Shown here in pieces: positions 1 to 6,759 of a stretch of DNA of 32,464 nucleotides. Under the pieces are notes generated by a model, which was not told where the DNA came from, did not search any database, and was given only the letters and a program-made list of their open reading frames with translations. The position numbers were made by a program, and so were the translations under genes. This stretch comes from a virus. Each line of letters opens with the position of its first letter. Positions within the stretch are counted from its first letter, which is position 1. The stretch covers positions 107-32,570 of IMG/VR virus record IMGVR_UViG_3300000101_000081; one strand, given 5' to 3'.

Positions 1-184
1 GCGGGCGTACCGCCGCCGTACTACATAATAATACCCACCGTGCGCGGATGTCCATATGGCGTGGATACGCGGTAGAAAGGATGTGGACCACTTAATAGAT
101 CGTAAACGACCTTAACCCATCGATTGTATATACTTATATCATTGATCGCCTCCCACATTAATTTAGTGATGATTTTATAAAGTT

Positions 185-224
185 ACCACCGGATGAGTAT
201 ATATTGATATAGGGTACCGGTGGT
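185..224. repeat. Inverted repeat, 8-bp stem
   Basis: ACCACCGG at 185-192 is the reverse complement of CCGGTGGT at 217-224, with a 24-base AT-rich loop. There is no following T-run, so it is not a typical terminator. Its role is unknown. Confidence 0.4.
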
Positions 225-494
225 TGAATGTAATCTTCACCGTTACATTCTTCACCGCGGCTGGAATAATAATTATCATATCATCTCCTTGGAAAACTTT
301 TGTAGACCAATTTCGTCATCATCAAGTCATATATGAGTACCACCTACGTACAATTACTTTACCATTCAATATTCCAGCCCAAACTATTTATAACCATGAA
401 TATAGAAGAAAATAGAGTAGATTTAACACCAGCAATATATGTAATCATTATGGTGGTGGTGTTTTCTCTAGCGATTTAATTACCCTATATGCAC

Positions 495-534
495 TTACAT
501 ATAATTGTTACCTCCTACGGTGGGTTATATGTAA
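495..534. repeat. Inverted repeat, 10-bp perfect stem
   Basis: TTACATATAA at 495-504 pairs perfectly with TTATATGTAA at 525-534 around a 20-base loop. A palindrome CCCATATGGG follows at 552-561, and CCCCATAT (551-558) can also pair with ATATGGGG (615-622). Together these suggest a structured or protein-bound region rather than coding sequence. Confidence 0.4.
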
Positions 535-672
535 ATCAATATAATACTTTCCCCATATGGGTAATCTCCTATGAATTTACGTCTCCCTAATTTCTTTTTT
601 CTAACAAATTTTCAATATGGGGCAAATATATACGTATCTAGGTTGGGTGTAGTGTAGAGAGGAAGGACTTGC

Positions 673-680
673 TATATTTA
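673..680 (+). promoter_or_regulatory. -7-like element upstream of the 712 gene
   Basis: TATATTTA followed by TG matches the -7 element seen at other gene starts in this window. The preceding bases (GGAAGGACTTGC) resemble those before the element in the 1672 and 2107 repeats. No TTG lies at the expected 20-base spacing, so the -33 part is missing or replaced. Confidence 0.35.
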
Positions 681-711
681 TGATAGAATTATAAACCTCA
701 TCAATTTTTAA

Positions 712-1635
712 ATGGCTATAGATAAATTATTAAATGTTTCTTTTCAAGAACTTTTCGATCCCGCTACTGTTACTGATAGAGTAAGAGTTAAATTTTCTGG
801 AAGTTGGGATATAGCGAATTTATCGACTACTTTAAAAAGTACAACTTTACAATATGTAAAACCTTCAGAAAGTACACTTCAATTAAATACTGAAAGTGGT
901 TCAGCTGACATGAATTCCGCTACTCTTACAGATAATGTTGGGAGGATGAGTAGAAGAGGATCTGTAATTGGTACTTTAAATACTAATGTTAATTTTAATT
1001 CTTTTAATTTTCCCTCTTCTTCTGCTTTTGGAGTTTATGATGGAGTTGGTGGTTTAGAAATAGCATTTTTTTCTGGATCTGTACAATATAATGATGCTGT
1101 AACAGGCTCAGCAGAAATTACATCTCCGGGTGTGAATAATTTTAATTTACTTGGTATTACTGCATCACAACCTAACACTATATTTGAATGGACTGCTTCT
1201 AATGGTACTGATGTTAACCAAATACAAATTTCTTATCTTCTTCCAATAACTGCTTCAATATTACCTGCAAATACAACATCTTCATTTTCTAATTTAAGTG
1301 GAGCAGGAGTTCCTATTCCATCTTTGTCAGCAGGAGTTTTATATAATTTTAAAATATTACAAACAAATAATTCAACACCTTCATATTTTACTGTAGAAAC
1401 TGTTAGAAATTCAAATGGTTACTATAATCCAGGAACTGTTGGAAATGCTATTGGAACCTACGATTTAACAGGTGGATCTGTTATTAGTTTAATAACTTCA
1501 TCTTATATATCTAGTGTTGTTATAGCTGGTTCTTCAAATTTAACTTCATCATATAAATTTACTCCTACAAATAATATTATAGCATCATCTTCATTATTAA
1601 GATCTACAGGAGATGTTAGTTTAGAAATATATTAG
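712..1635 (+). CDS. Putative virion structural protein, unknown
   Basis: A 307-residue protein rich in Ser, Thr, Asn and Gly, with low Cys and Lys, the composition of phage fibre and baseplate proteins. No catalytic motif, signal peptide or membrane segment is visible. The N-terminus (MAIDKLLNVSFQELFD) looks globular, and the remainder has the short beta-strand and SGS/ITSS patterns also seen in the tail proteins at 16283-28742. It stands alone, away from the tail block, with its own -7-like element 32 bases upstream. The ATG is preceded by an AT-rich leader without Shine-Dalgarno. The structural assignment is inferred from composition only. Confidence 0.6.
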   Translation: MAIDKLLNVSFQELFDPATVTDRVRVKFSGSWDIANLSTTLKSTTLQYVKPSESTLQLNTESGSADMNSATLTDNVGRMSRRGSVIGTLNTNVNFNSFNFPSSSAFGVYDGVGGLEIAFFSGSVQYNDAVTGSAEITSPGVNNFNLLGITASQPNTIFEWTASNGTDVNQIQISYLLPITASILPANTTSSFSNLSGAGVPIPSLSAGVLYNFKILQTNNSTPSYFTVETVRNSNGYYNPGTVGNAIGTYDLTGGSVISLITSSYISSVVIAGSSNLTSSYKFTPTNNIIASSSLLRSTGDVSLEIY

Positions 1636-1671
1636 TTAATTATAAAGGTTAGATAAGTTTAAAAACTTCTT

Positions 1672-1743
1672 AAAGTAATGCGCAGGAGGCTTGGATACCC
1701 GGAAGAGCTTTCGTATATTTACGGTATAAATGAGTGCAAAACG
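1672..1743 (+). repeat. 72-bp promoter repeat, copy 1
   Basis: This segment matches 2107-2178 at about 66 of 72 positions with no gaps. It contains a complete promoter-like pair and sits directly upstream of the 1770 gene. The conserved part spans the whole promoter and runs to TGCAAAACG, i.e. into the predicted 5' leader, so the leader may also be functional. Confidence 0.85.
1691..1721 (+). promoter_or_regulatory. Bacteroidota-type promoter, copy 1
   Basis: TTG (1691-1693), 20 bases, then TATATTTA (1714-1721). The Bacteroidota primary sigma consensus is TTTG, 19-21 bases, TAnnTTTG. The predicted start is near 1725, about 45 bases before the ATG at 1770. TATAAATG follows at 1725-1732. Confidence 0.7.
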
Positions 1744-1769
1744 CACACATACTAATAAAAATAAAGGTT

Positions 1770-2102
1770 ATGATTAACAAACAAAAAGTAGTAGAATTTA
1801 GAGATGAATTTCAAAAAGCAGTTGAACAACTAGAAAAAGATTTTGGGGTAGCTATTTCATTAGGTACAATTTCATTTAATGCTAATGAATTAAGATCTAA
1901 AATGACAGCTAGAGTAGGTAAAGCCCTTCCTAAATTATCAGCATCTGATTTTGCAGTTGGTGATGTAGTATTTATCAACCATAAAAAGATAGCTAATACT
2001 AGAACATTTGAAATCTTAAAAATTAATAATAAAAATATTAAAGTTAGAGATAGAGATAATAATTCATTACTTACTGTTTCACCTTCATTATTGAGTAAAT
2101 AA
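1770..2102 (+). CDS. Conserved small phage protein, unknown
   Basis: 110 residues from ATG 1770. A longer frame begins at GTG 1734, but that GTG lies inside the promoter repeat, and the ATG follows an A-rich leader like its neighbours. The N-terminal half (VVEFRDEFQKAVEQLEKDFG) is a charged helix. The C-terminal half (FAVGDVVFINHKKIANTRTFEILKINNKNIKVRD) looks like a small beta-barrel, possibly SH3-like. I recall proteins of this general pattern as conserved hypotheticals in tailed phages, but know of no function. It is transcribed from promoter copy 1, and the next promoter copy follows within a few bases of its stop. Confidence 0.8.
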   Translation: MINKQKVVEFRDEFQKAVEQLEKDFGVAISLGTISFNANELRSKMTARVGKALPKLSASDFAVGDVVFINHKKIANTRTFEILKINNKNIKVRDRDNNSLLTVSPSLLSK

Positions 2103-2106
2103 TTTA

Positions 2107-2178
2107 AAAGTAATGCGCAGGAAGCTTGGATACCCGAGAGAGCTTTCGTATATTTACGGTATAAATAGATGCAAAACG
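2107..2178 (+). repeat. 72-bp promoter repeat, copy 2
   Basis: Near-identical copy of 1672-1743. It begins four bases after the stop of the 1770 gene and ends 30 bases before the ATG at 2209. Differences sit in the spacer (GAGAG versus GGAAG), in one upstream base, and in the leader just after TATAAAT. Confidence 0.85.
2126..2156 (+). promoter_or_regulatory. Bacteroidota-type promoter, copy 2
   Basis: TTG (2126-2128), 20 bases, then TATATTTA (2149-2156), spacing identical to copy 1. It drives the 2209 gene with a leader of roughly 50 bases. A sequence identical to the T4 late promoter box, TATAAATA, lies at 2160-2167, so this site could be read twice, by host sigma and by a gp55-type sigma; the second reading is speculative. 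Confidence 0.7.
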
Positions 2179-2208
2179 AATAAAAACTAATTAAAAAAAA
2201 TAAAAGTT

Positions 2209-3027
2209 ATGATCAATATAGAAAATTTACAATCAGCAAAATTTATGAGTAAGGAAGAAATTAGTAAAGTAGCTCCTTCAGTATTTACAATGAATCCTTC
2301 AGATGAGGTATCAGATAAATATACTCATATTCCAACAGAAGAAGTTATTAATGATATGGAAGAATTAGGTTGGGGAGTTGTTGATGCAAAAGAAGTTAAA
2401 GCTAGAACTAAATCAACAAAAGGATTCCAAAAACACTTACTAGTATTTAGAAATAATGATATTGTTATTAATGGGGAAGATGGAGATACTGTTTTTCCAC
2501 AAATATTATTAACAAACTCTCATGATGGTAAAAATGCTTTTACATTTACAGCAGGACTATTTAGAATGATTTGTGAAAATGGTTTAGTTATTGCAGATAC
2601 AGAATTTGAAGATGTAAAAATGCGTCATATGGGTTATACATTTGAGGATCTACAGTCAATGATTAAAGAAATGGTAGAAAAATTACCATTAACTGTTGAA
2701 TCTATGAATAAGATGAAATCCGTTGAATTAGAAGGAGAACAAGTATTAGAATTAGCAAAATCATTACTTGATATTAGAGTTGAAGGAACAGATAATACAT
2801 TCAATGATGTTGCAATTACTAATGTATTAGAATCTCAACGTAATGAAGATAGAGGTAATGGATTATGGGAAGTATTTAATAGAGTACAAGAAAATATTAT
2901 TAATGGTAATTTTTATTACAATACTAAATCAGGAAAACAAAGACAAGCTCGTATAATTAAGAATTTCAAACAAGATATTAATTTAAATAGAAACATGTTT
3001 GCAAAAGCTTTAGAATTTGCTTGTTAA
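2209..3027 (+). CDS. DUF932-like phage protein
   Basis: A 272-residue protein resembling the DUF932 / phage-plasmid-like family. The family-like core is LLTNSHDGKNAFTFTAGLFR followed by MICENGLVIAD (about residues 101-131), where a substrate- or DNA-handling fold keeps its N-S/T-H-D-G and R-x-x-C-x-N-G patterns. The C-terminal part (LWEVFNRVQENIINGNF, then RIIKNFKQDINLNRNMFAKALEF) is also typical. Family members occur in phages and plasmids; the biochemical role is unknown and ssDNA- or recombination-related functions have been suggested. It has its own promoter copy and is followed by a strong terminator. Confidence 0.8.
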   Translation: MINIENLQSAKFMSKEEISKVAPSVFTMNPSDEVSDKYTHIPTEEVINDMEELGWGVVDAKEVKARTKSTKGFQKHLLVFRNNDIVINGEDGDTVFPQILLTNSHDGKNAFTFTAGLFRMICENGLVIADTEFEDVKMRHMGYTFEDLQSMIKEMVEKLPLTVESMNKMKSVELEGEQVLELAKSLLDIRVEGTDNTFNDVAITNVLESQRNEDRGNGLWEVFNRVQENIINGNFYYNTKSGKQRQARIIKNFKQDINLNRNMFAKALEFAC

Positions 3028-3041
3028 TAAATTAATATATG

Positions 3042-3076
3042 CGCATATAACCGCGTTTTTTTGCGGTTTTTATGCG
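3042..3076 (+). terminator. Intrinsic terminator after the 2209 gene
   Basis: A stem of AACCGC (3049-3054) and GCGGTT (3063-3068) with a T-rich loop, followed by a T-run to 3071. An outer stem CGCATA (3042-3047) with TATGCG (3071-3076) extends it. It begins 15 bases after the stop codon and separates the promoter-repeat genes from the glycan cassette. Confidence 0.85.
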
Positions 3077-3138
3077 TTGTATAATATATATAATATGAAT
3101 GTCACATAGTAATGCAAAATAAATAAAAAAACAAATAT

Positions 3139-4170
3139 ATGAGTTGGGAAAATCTATATCCAGAAGAAAATAATTTAGTTAAACTGTCCTTAGAGCATGG
3201 GGGTAGTATAAAACCTTTAATAATTCCAGGTAAATTTACAGGAGGAACGGGACTGTGTAATGCTACTATTTATAATGATGAAAATGAAGGATTATTAGTT
3301 AATATAAGGCATGTAGGATATGTTATGCACCATGTTGAATTTAACCAAAAATATTGGGGAATGTGGGGGTGTATGCAATACATGAATCCTGAAGAATTTG
3401 CATTTTTAGAAACAACTAATTATTTATGTCATTTAGATAATGATTTAAATATAAGTCGATCAAGTAAAATTGATACTACTAAACATGATAAACCTCCACT
3501 TTGGGATTTTATAGGACAAGAAGATGTGAGAATATTTAGATGGGACAATAAATTATATACTTGTGGTGTAAGGAGAGATATTGATAAAATTGGGACGGGA
3601 AGAATGGAAATGTGTGAAGTTATATTAGGTAATGAAGGATTTGTTGAAGTTACAAGAGATAGAATAGAAGTTCCTGAAAAGGATGGATATCTTGAAAAAA
3701 ATTGGATGCCTGTTTTAGATATGCCTTATCATTTTCTTAGACATGCTGATCCTGTAGAATTAGTTAAAGTTGATTGTAAAAATAAAAATTGTGAAGTAAT
3801 TGTAAAAAAAGATCCTAGTGAAAAAATTGCTAAAAAACTATCAGGTTGTGATTTAAGAGGAGGGTCACAAGTAATACCATTTGGGGAATATAGATTATGT
3901 ATTACTCATGAATGTTTTTTTCCATGGCATCCTGTTGGAAATGAAAAAGATGCTCATTATTATCATAGATTTGTTTTTTATGATAAAGATTGGAATATAG
4001 TTAAAATATCTAAACAATTTAAATTTATGGATGCTATGATAGAATTTAATTGTGGGTTAGCTGAAGTTGGTGATGATTTATTAATTACCTTTGGCTTTCA
4101 AGATAATGCTGCGTATGTACTTAAAATGCCTAAAATAATATTAGAAAAAATTGAATATGAGAAATTATAA
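3139..4170 (+). CDS. GH130-like beta-propeller protein
   Basis: A 343-residue protein whose pattern fits the five-bladed beta-propeller of GH130-type mannoside phosphorylases and related glycan-binding proteins. Seen: GQEDVRIFRWDNKLYTCGVRRD (split at residues 126-147), EKNWMPV (186-192), a DP pair (204-205), RGGSQVIPFGEYRLCITHECF (from residue 240) and a closing FNCGLAEVGDDLLITFGFQD. These correspond to the ED-x-R, K-N-W-x-P, D-P, G-G-S/T and final G-x-x-D landmarks of the fold. Enzyme activity is not assured. Its stop overlaps the next gene by 14 bases, so the two are probably translationally coupled. With the downstream TPR and glycosyltransferase genes it suggests glycan handling. Confidence 0.6.
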   Translation: MSWENLYPEENNLVKLSLEHGGSIKPLIIPGKFTGGTGLCNATIYNDENEGLLVNIRHVGYVMHHVEFNQKYWGMWGCMQYMNPEEFAFLETTNYLCHLDNDLNISRSSKIDTTKHDKPPLWDFIGQEDVRIFRWDNKLYTCGVRRDIDKIGTGRMEMCEVILGNEGFVEVTRDRIEVPEKDGYLEKNWMPVLDMPYHFLRHADPVELVKVDCKNKNCEVIVKKDPSEKIAKKLSGCDLRGGSQVIPFGEYRLCITHECFFPWHPVGNEKDAHYYHRFVFYDKDWNIVKISKQFKFMDAMIEFNCGLAEVGDDLLITFGFQDNAAYVLKMPKIILEKIEYEKL

Positions 4171-4768
4171 ATTAGAAAATAAATTAAATAAATATATCCT
4201 TAATCCTAGGAAAGATAGATGTAATTTTGAATTAGCAAATAGTTATTTTGATATAGAACAATACGCTTCAGCTATATCTTATTATTTAAGAAGTGCTGAA
4301 TTGTCTGAAAATGATGATTTAGTTTACGAAAGTTTATTATGTTCTTGGGATTGTATGGCTAAAGTAGGGGGTAGACCTGTATTTGAAAGAGGACAAATAC
4401 TTCAAGCAATATCACATTCTCCACATAGACCTGAAGCTTATAATGCTATGTGTTTATGGTTAGAATTTTGTGGACATAGAATTCCTTCTTCAGAAGAAAA
4501 ATATTTAACCATGTATTCATATGCTTGTATAGGAATTTCTAATATATTAAGTAATAAAGATTTTGAGTATTATAATAGGTATGATGGATATTTTGCATTT
4601 TTATATTATAAGGCTATTGCAGGGTGGTATATAGGAAAAACACAAGAAAGTAAGGAGTTATTTTTGGAATTAGCAAATAATCCTAATAACAATTTAAATG
4701 AAAGGTATAAAATATTAATAAAAGAAACCATTGAAAATATGGGGATTTCACATTTAGTCAAAGAATAA
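4157..4768 (+). CDS. TPR-repeat protein
   Basis: 203 residues from ATG 4157; a TTG two codons upstream is also possible. One clear tetratricopeptide-like unit is visible (FELANSYFDIEQYASAISYYLRSAEL), with further helical-hairpin patterns after it, including PHRPEAYNAMCLW and FLYYKAIAGWYIGKTQESKELFLELA. TPRs mediate protein-protein contacts, and TPR proteins of this type often sit beside or are fused to GT2 glycosyltransferases. Placed between the propeller protein and the glycosyltransferase, it may scaffold them (inference). No signal peptide or membrane segment. Confidence 0.7.
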   Translation: MRNYKLENKLNKYILNPRKDRCNFELANSYFDIEQYASAISYYLRSAELSENDDLVYESLLCSWDCMAKVGGRPVFERGQILQAISHSPHRPEAYNAMCLWLEFCGHRIPSSEEKYLTMYSYACIGISNILSNKDFEYYNRYDGYFAFLYYKAIAGWYIGKTQESKELFLELANNPNNNLNERYKILIKETIENMGISHLVKE

Positions 4769-4785
4769 AACTAAAGATAAAAGAG

Positions 4786-5583
4786 ATGGTAAAGAAGAAA
4801 AGTATACCTGTTATTGGGGTACCAGTAGTAAATGGAGTTCATTGGGTAAAAAGATTAATGTTATCAATTGATTATCCTGTGGATAATTTGTTTATAATTA
4901 ATAATAATGGAAGAGGAGAAATTGATGAAGAATTAGATAAATTAAAGAATATATCTAATAAATTTATTAAAAATATACATATAACACACTTACCTTCTAA
5001 TTTAGGAGTCCCAGCAGCTTGGAATTTGATTATTAAATCTTTTTTAATGGAACCCTATTGGATAATTTCTAACCATGATGTTGCTTTTTCACCGGGTTTA
5101 TTAAAAGAATTTTCAGATATGGCCCAAGATAAGGAGATAAGTATGATTCACCCTAGAGCTGGTGAAAATAATGTAGGTACATATGATTTATTTGCTATAA
5201 CTGAAATGGGGGTGAGAATTGTAGGATTATTTGATGAAAATTTATATCCTGCTTATGGAGAAGATACAGATTATATAATAAGAGTTTTAAATTTAGACCC
5301 AAAAAAATGTTTAGGATTTAATAATACTTATTTACATGGAGAAGAAATTGCTGATTGTGTTAATTATGAAAAAAATGGTCAACAAACATCTAAGGAAGAA
5401 CCTCAAATGAAAGAAAAATTAGATAGAGTTGATAAGAAAAATTATGAGTACTTAACTAAAAAGTGGGGAAAAAATTGGAGAGAATTATCTCCTTGTAAAC
5501 ATCCTTTTGATAATAAAGAATATTCTAATTCTTACACTTCATGGGATTTAGATTATATAAGAAATAAATATTTAGGATTTTAA
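4786..5583 (+). CDS. GT2-like (GT-A fold) glycosyltransferase
   Basis: 265 residues with a GT-A / family 2 layout. Seen: an N-terminal strand IPVIGVPVVNG, INNNGRG (residues 38-44), HLPSNLGVPAAWN (68-80), a metal/nucleotide-site NHD (96-98) where DxD usually lies, FDENLYPAYGEDTDY (149-163) with the probable catalytic-base ED-x-D, and LHGEE (183-187). Transfers a sugar from a nucleotide-sugar to an unknown acceptor, in the cytoplasm (no membrane segment). It lies 17 bases after the TPR gene, in one apparent operon. The acceptor could be a virion protein, phage DNA or a host polysaccharide; the sequence does not say which. Confidence 0.8.
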   Translation: MVKKKSIPVIGVPVVNGVHWVKRLMLSIDYPVDNLFIINNNGRGEIDEELDKLKNISNKFIKNIHITHLPSNLGVPAAWNLIIKSFLMEPYWIISNHDVAFSPGLLKEFSDMAQDKEISMIHPRAGENNVGTYDLFAITEMGVRIVGLFDENLYPAYGEDTDYIIRVLNLDPKKCLGFNNTYLHGEEIADCVNYEKNGQQTSKEEPQMKEKLDRVDKKNYEYLTKKWGKNWRELSPCKHPFDNKEYSNSYTSWDLDYIRNKYLGF

Positions 5584-5614
5584 AAAGTATAAAATTAATT
5601 TAATAAAAACAAAA

Positions 5615-6283
5615 ATGAAAAAAATTAAATTTAAAGACTCAGATAATAATTCCGATTGGGGAGTAATTACAACTAATAAATTTAAAGTAAATAAAAAAGC
5701 AAATAAAAGAGCATGGATAATTGATAATTTTTATGAAGATCCTGATGCTGTTAGGCAATATGCATTAGAACAAATGTATTGGGATAAGGGTCATGGGGGG
5801 GTTGGTTGGAGAACTAGAAAACAATTTGTATTTGATGGAGTTAAGGAAAAAATTGAAGAAACAATGGGTTGTAATATTACTAATTGGACTGATATTTATT
5901 CTATTTGTGGGGTATTCCAAAGTGGATTTTGTAGTGGAAATGTTCCACCTTTAGTTTACCATGCAGATTCTCAACAATGGGCTGCTATGATATTTCTTAC
6001 ACCAAATGCACCCTTTGAAACAGGTACTAAAGTTGTTGCAAATAAAAAATCTAAAATATACCACACATCTCAAAGTGATAATATATTTGATTATTTTCCC
6101 CAACAAGAAACTTTTGTAGATGGAACCTTATATGAGGATGTTGATACATTTGGAAATGTTTATAATAGGATGGTAATTTTTGATGGACAATCTATTCATA
6201 GTTCAATGGGGTACTTTGGTCATAGTATAGAAACCGGTAGATTATGGCAAATGTTCTTTTTTGATGCTGATTTGGCAAGATAA
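5615..6283 (+). CDS. 2OG-Fe(II) oxygenase-like protein
   Basis: A 222-residue protein with the landmarks of non-haem Fe(II)/2-oxoglutarate dioxygenases. There is an H-x-D pair (His116, Asp118, in VYHADSQQWAAMIFLTP), a distal His195 (VIFDGQSIHSS) and an Arg209 placed to bind 2-oxoglutarate (GRLWQMFFF). Family members hydroxylate protein side chains, nucleic acids or small molecules. It is the fourth gene of the glycan cassette, 31 bases after the glycosyltransferase. A hydroxylase next to a glycosyltransferase raises the possibility that it creates a hydroxyl acceptor for the sugar (inference). Confidence 0.75.
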   Translation: MKKIKFKDSDNNSDWGVITTNKFKVNKKANKRAWIIDNFYEDPDAVRQYALEQMYWDKGHGGVGWRTRKQFVFDGVKEKIEETMGCNITNWTDIYSICGVFQSGFCSGNVPPLVYHADSQQWAAMIFLTPNAPFETGTKVVANKKSKIYHTSQSDNIFDYFPQQETFVDGTLYEDVDTFGNVYNRMVIFDGQSIHSSMGYFGHSIETGRLWQMFFFDADLAR

Positions 6284-6301
6284 TAATTAATAAATAATAA
6301 A

Positions 6302-6502
6302 ATGGATAAATTTCAAAAAGAGTTTTTAGATAAAGTAGGCAGTGATGAAATAATAAAAATTGCTAATATCCTAGATAGAGTAGGTTCTCAAGGAAAAATA
6401 GTAGAAGTAGTTTATTATGCCTTAACAACAATGTCTAAATCAGATGGGAATATGTCTCCTCTTTTAGCATTACAAATTGCTGAGGAGGATTGGGATATAT
6501 AA
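6302..6502 (+). CDS. Small hypothetical protein
   Basis: 66 residues, acidic at the C-terminus (AEEDWDI), predicted mostly helical, no recognisable domain. The ATG follows an A/T-rich leader 18 bases after the oxygenase stop, so it probably ends the cassette transcript. The -33 element of the tmRNA promoter lies inside its last codons. Confidence 0.7.
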   Translation: MDKFQKEFLDKVGSDEIIKIANILDRVGSQGKIVEVVYYALTTMSKSDGNMSPLLALQIAEEDWDI

Positions 6503-6508
6503 TATTTA
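6477..6508 (+). promoter_or_regulatory. Promoter of the tmRNA
   Basis: TTG (6477-6479), 21 bases, then AATATTTA (6501-6508), overlapping the stop of the upstream gene. The predicted start, about 4 bases after the element, is near 6512, right at the beginning of the tmRNA acceptor piece. This agreement supports both calls. Confidence 0.55.
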
Positions 6509-6575
6509 TATTTGATCGTTTATAGTTATATTAGCTACTTTTTGGACGTGGGTTCGATTCCCACCATCTCCACTA

Positions 6576-6594
6576 AATATATACAATAAAATAC
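6576..6594 (+). other. tmRNA intervening segment
   Basis: The AT-rich stretch between the acceptor 3' end and the GGGGATG 5' half. In known permuted tmRNAs an intervening sequence at this place is cut out by processing enzymes to leave two RNA pieces. Exact ends are uncertain because CCA is not encoded. Confidence 0.6.
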
Positions 6595-6652
6595 GGGGAT
6601 GTACAGGTATTTGACATAAAGATAAGGGTATAATGAAGATCAACGCATAACT

Positions 6653-6688
6653 GGCGAACAAGTTGAACTAGCGATGGCTGCTTAATAA
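6653..6688 (+). other. tmRNA tag reading frame (GEQVELAMAA)
   Basis: GGC at 6653 through GCT GCT, then tandem TAA stops at 6683-6688. The encoded tag GEQVELAMAA begins with Gly-Glu and ends in A-M-A-A, as do Bacteroidota tags such as GENNYALAA and GEESYAMAA. The resume codon is inferred from that similarity. Confidence 0.8.
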
Positions 6689-6742
6689 AGCACCCTAGCT
6701 AAACGGCAAATAGGGCAAGTCGTTAAAGCCCGGTGGTGGTGG

Positions 6743-6756
6743 ATCCCTTTAGGGAT
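6743..6756 (+). terminator. Hairpin at the tmRNA 3' end
   Basis: ATCCC (6743-6747), loop TTTA, GGGAT (6752-6756); a run of six T follows at 6765-6770 after an 8-base gap. It may be the last helix of the coding piece or a weak terminator. It abuts the -33 element of the next promoter. Confidence 0.45.
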
Positions 6757-6759
6757 AAT

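Larger units (their letters stand above)
1..711. other. Gene-poor left region, mixed composition
   Basis: No gene here can be called with confidence. The first 60 bases are about 60% GC and the next 60 about 45%, unlike the strongly AT-rich remainder. Candidate ORFs are all short and lie on both strands. On the minus strand, 158 to 21 gives 45 residues starting MWEAINDISIYN. On the plus strand there is a TTG-started 63-residue frame (224-415) with a hydrophobic N-terminus, a 27-residue hydrophobic peptide (396-479) and a 33-residue frame (489-590). Neither strand shows a coherent set with shared codon use. Inverted repeats are listed separately. It could be a regulatory or structured non-coding region, a tract of very small genes, or an assembly junction. 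Confidence 0.5.
6511..6756 (+). ncRNA. ssrA: Circularly permuted (two-piece) tmRNA
   Basis: tmRNA rescues stalled ribosomes and adds a degradation tag. Here the two halves are in reversed order. The acceptor piece comes first: GGAC (6544-6547), T-arm GTGGG/CCCAC (6548-6552, 6560-6564) with loop TTCGATT, acceptor strand CATCTCC (6565-6571), discriminator A. After about 22 AT-rich bases comes the 5' half: GGGGATG (6595-6601), a GGTATTTGAC block (6606-6615) like the GGATTCGAC of E. coli tmRNA, then the tag frame (6653-6688). The acceptor stem pairs over 7 bp with a G3-U70 wobble, the alanine identity signal. A 3' pseudoknot forms from CCCTA/TAGGG (6693-6697, 6711-6715) and AACGGC/GTCGTT (6702-6707, 6719-6724). 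Helix-2 pairings GATC/GATC and TATAA/TTATA (6514-6524 with 6629-6641) are possible. CCA is not encoded. Confidence 0.88.

Noticed and set aside
21-158. 45-residue minus-strand ORF starting MWEAINDISIYN
   Set aside because: An ORF of this length is expected by chance at this GC content. It has no promoter, leader pattern or recognised relative, so it is only mentioned in the region entry.
224-415. 63-residue plus-strand frame with a hydrophobic N-terminus
   Set aside because: Starts at TTG without an ATG, overlaps other equally short frames on both strands, and sits in a region with no clear coding bias. Not called as a gene.
6544-6575. Isolated tRNA-like T-arm and acceptor end, possibly a tRNA remnant or attachment site
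   Set aside because: It pairs exactly, including the G-U wobble, with the GGGGATG just downstream, and that half leads to a tag frame and pseudoknot; a permuted tmRNA explains all of it.
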